Source: Hirundichthys speculiger (Eukaryota > Chordata > Actinopteri > Beloniformes > Exocoetidae). Taken from it: 64,000 bases of DNA. Where the stretch lies: the NCBI GenBank assembly GCA_018398805.1, contig JAGFBZ010000702.1, positions 195,001 to 259,000 on the forward strand, read 5' to 3'. The stretch's first letter is position 1, and every line of letters begins with the position of its first letter. Made by a program: the position numbers and the translations under genes. This document shows, piece after piece, positions 63,452 through 64,000 of this stretch. The notes beneath the pieces are model-generated. The model saw nothing but the letters and a program-made list of their open reading frames with translations, ran no database searches and had not been told where the DNA came from.

Positions 63452-63894
63452 CTGATAAATTTGACAAAAGTGCCAAAAAAAGTCTCTAAAAGCTTTGTTA
63501 CACAACAGGAAAATCAGTATTTACACAATAATGGCTGAGATGCGCTAGAATGGGCTGTTTAGGTCAGTTAGTATTCTCAATGTTACACGTCTGCTGTATT
63601 CTCAAATGTGTTACCTTTATTGCGATAGCAGATTTATACACCATGTGGTTGCAGAGGTGTATGCATTTTAAATTAGCTGTAATTTTCATGAAATCTGTCT
63701 GGTTGGGAGGGGGCTAAGTGGAGGATGAATGCTTGAGCCTGACGTGCACATCAACCAGTTTGTCTGCAAAAAAAAAATTCCCACATCTTTTTCCTGAGAA
63801 AACACACGGTCCTTACAAGTATAGACATACAAAAACAGACACACACTTACTTAATCAAAGCCCATATATTCTGCACTGTATCACATACACATGA

Positions 63895-63905
63895 AATAAA
63901 ATAAA
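63895..63905 (+). promoter_or_regulatory. candidate double poly(A) signal
   Basis: Two overlapping AATAAA hexamers (63895-63900 and 63900-63905), about 1.27 kb after the stop. A good candidate for the distal cleavage site. Confidence 0.4.
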
Positions 63906-64000
63906 CAGTAAATTACTTGAGATGAAGATTCAGCTTAATATACTACTTGGGGGGATGAAACACACACTTGTATAAACTGTATGTTTTGTCTGTTTCTTTT

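Larger units (their letters stand above)
62626..63905 (+). other. ltbp1: ltbp1 3' UTR and candidate end of transcript
   Basis: Non-coding sequence after the stop. It starts with a G run at 62647-62659 and has no open frame of note. The true 3' end cannot be fixed from sequence alone; the two AATAAA clusters listed separately would give UTRs of roughly 0.8 or 1.3 kb. 63906-64000 shows nothing further. Confidence 0.6.

Overview
The window is genomic DNA from a bony fish, most likely a teleost. It holds one recognisable host gene on the plus strand: the 3' portion of ltbp1 (latent TGF-beta binding protein 1). Eighteen coding exons run from 1876 to the stop codon at 62623-62625. All internal junctions are phase 1, and exons are 87-177 nt long in introns of 83 bp to about 15.6 kb. 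The 5' part of the gene lies before the window. The fish assignment rests on the divergence from mammalian LTBP1 and on the repeat content: many hAT, Harbinger-like, THAP-bearing and TA-target foldback elements, and LINE 3' tails typical of teleosts.

Domain order in the window: one calcium-binding EGF (exon 1), the second 8-Cys/TB domain (exons 2-3), a Pro-rich linker (3-4), six cbEGF domains (5-10), the third TB domain that captures pro-TGF-beta (11-12), two cbEGFs (13-14), the fourth TB domain (15-16), a non-calcium EGF (17) and a last cbEGF with a short tail (18). The product should be a secreted extracellular-matrix protein that binds the TGF-beta propeptide and anchors it to fibrillin and fibronectin matrix. 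Three gene-level points stand out: an apparent 1-nt deletion in the TB2 exon, a cbEGF run shorter than in mammals, and His-Pro in place of Phe-Pro in the LAP-binding insertion of TB3.

The remaining sequence is intron and 3' flank, heavily colonised by transposable elements. 1-31 kb: two members of a 1.1-kb hAT family with perfect 8-bp target duplications; a THAP-exon foldback (2551-3607); a Harbinger-like element with a Myb/SANT relic (7235-7952); a foldback element whose loop is a 1-kb tandem array (8813-10119); a 41-nt G tract; several LINE scraps; and a 2-kb hAT (26206-28200) containing a second insertion with a minus-strand membrane/coiled-coil ORF. 31-45 kb: a 975-bp near-palindrome (30881-31855), another foldback (33685-34413), a hAT-like element ending 33 nt before an exon, and a 1.06-kb GATG array. 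45-64 kb: a third copy of the 1.1-kb hAT family, a nested hAT with a BED zinc finger, a hAT with an MADF domain, 62-bp and 52-bp minisatellites, LINE fragments, and the ltbp1 3' UTR with candidate poly(A) signals.

I see no rRNA or tRNA gene, no CRISPR array and no second host gene. The window shows no obvious new biological system. The least expected objects are the small minus-strand ORF nested in the hAT and the recurring pattern of elements that keep only a DNA-binding-domain exon.
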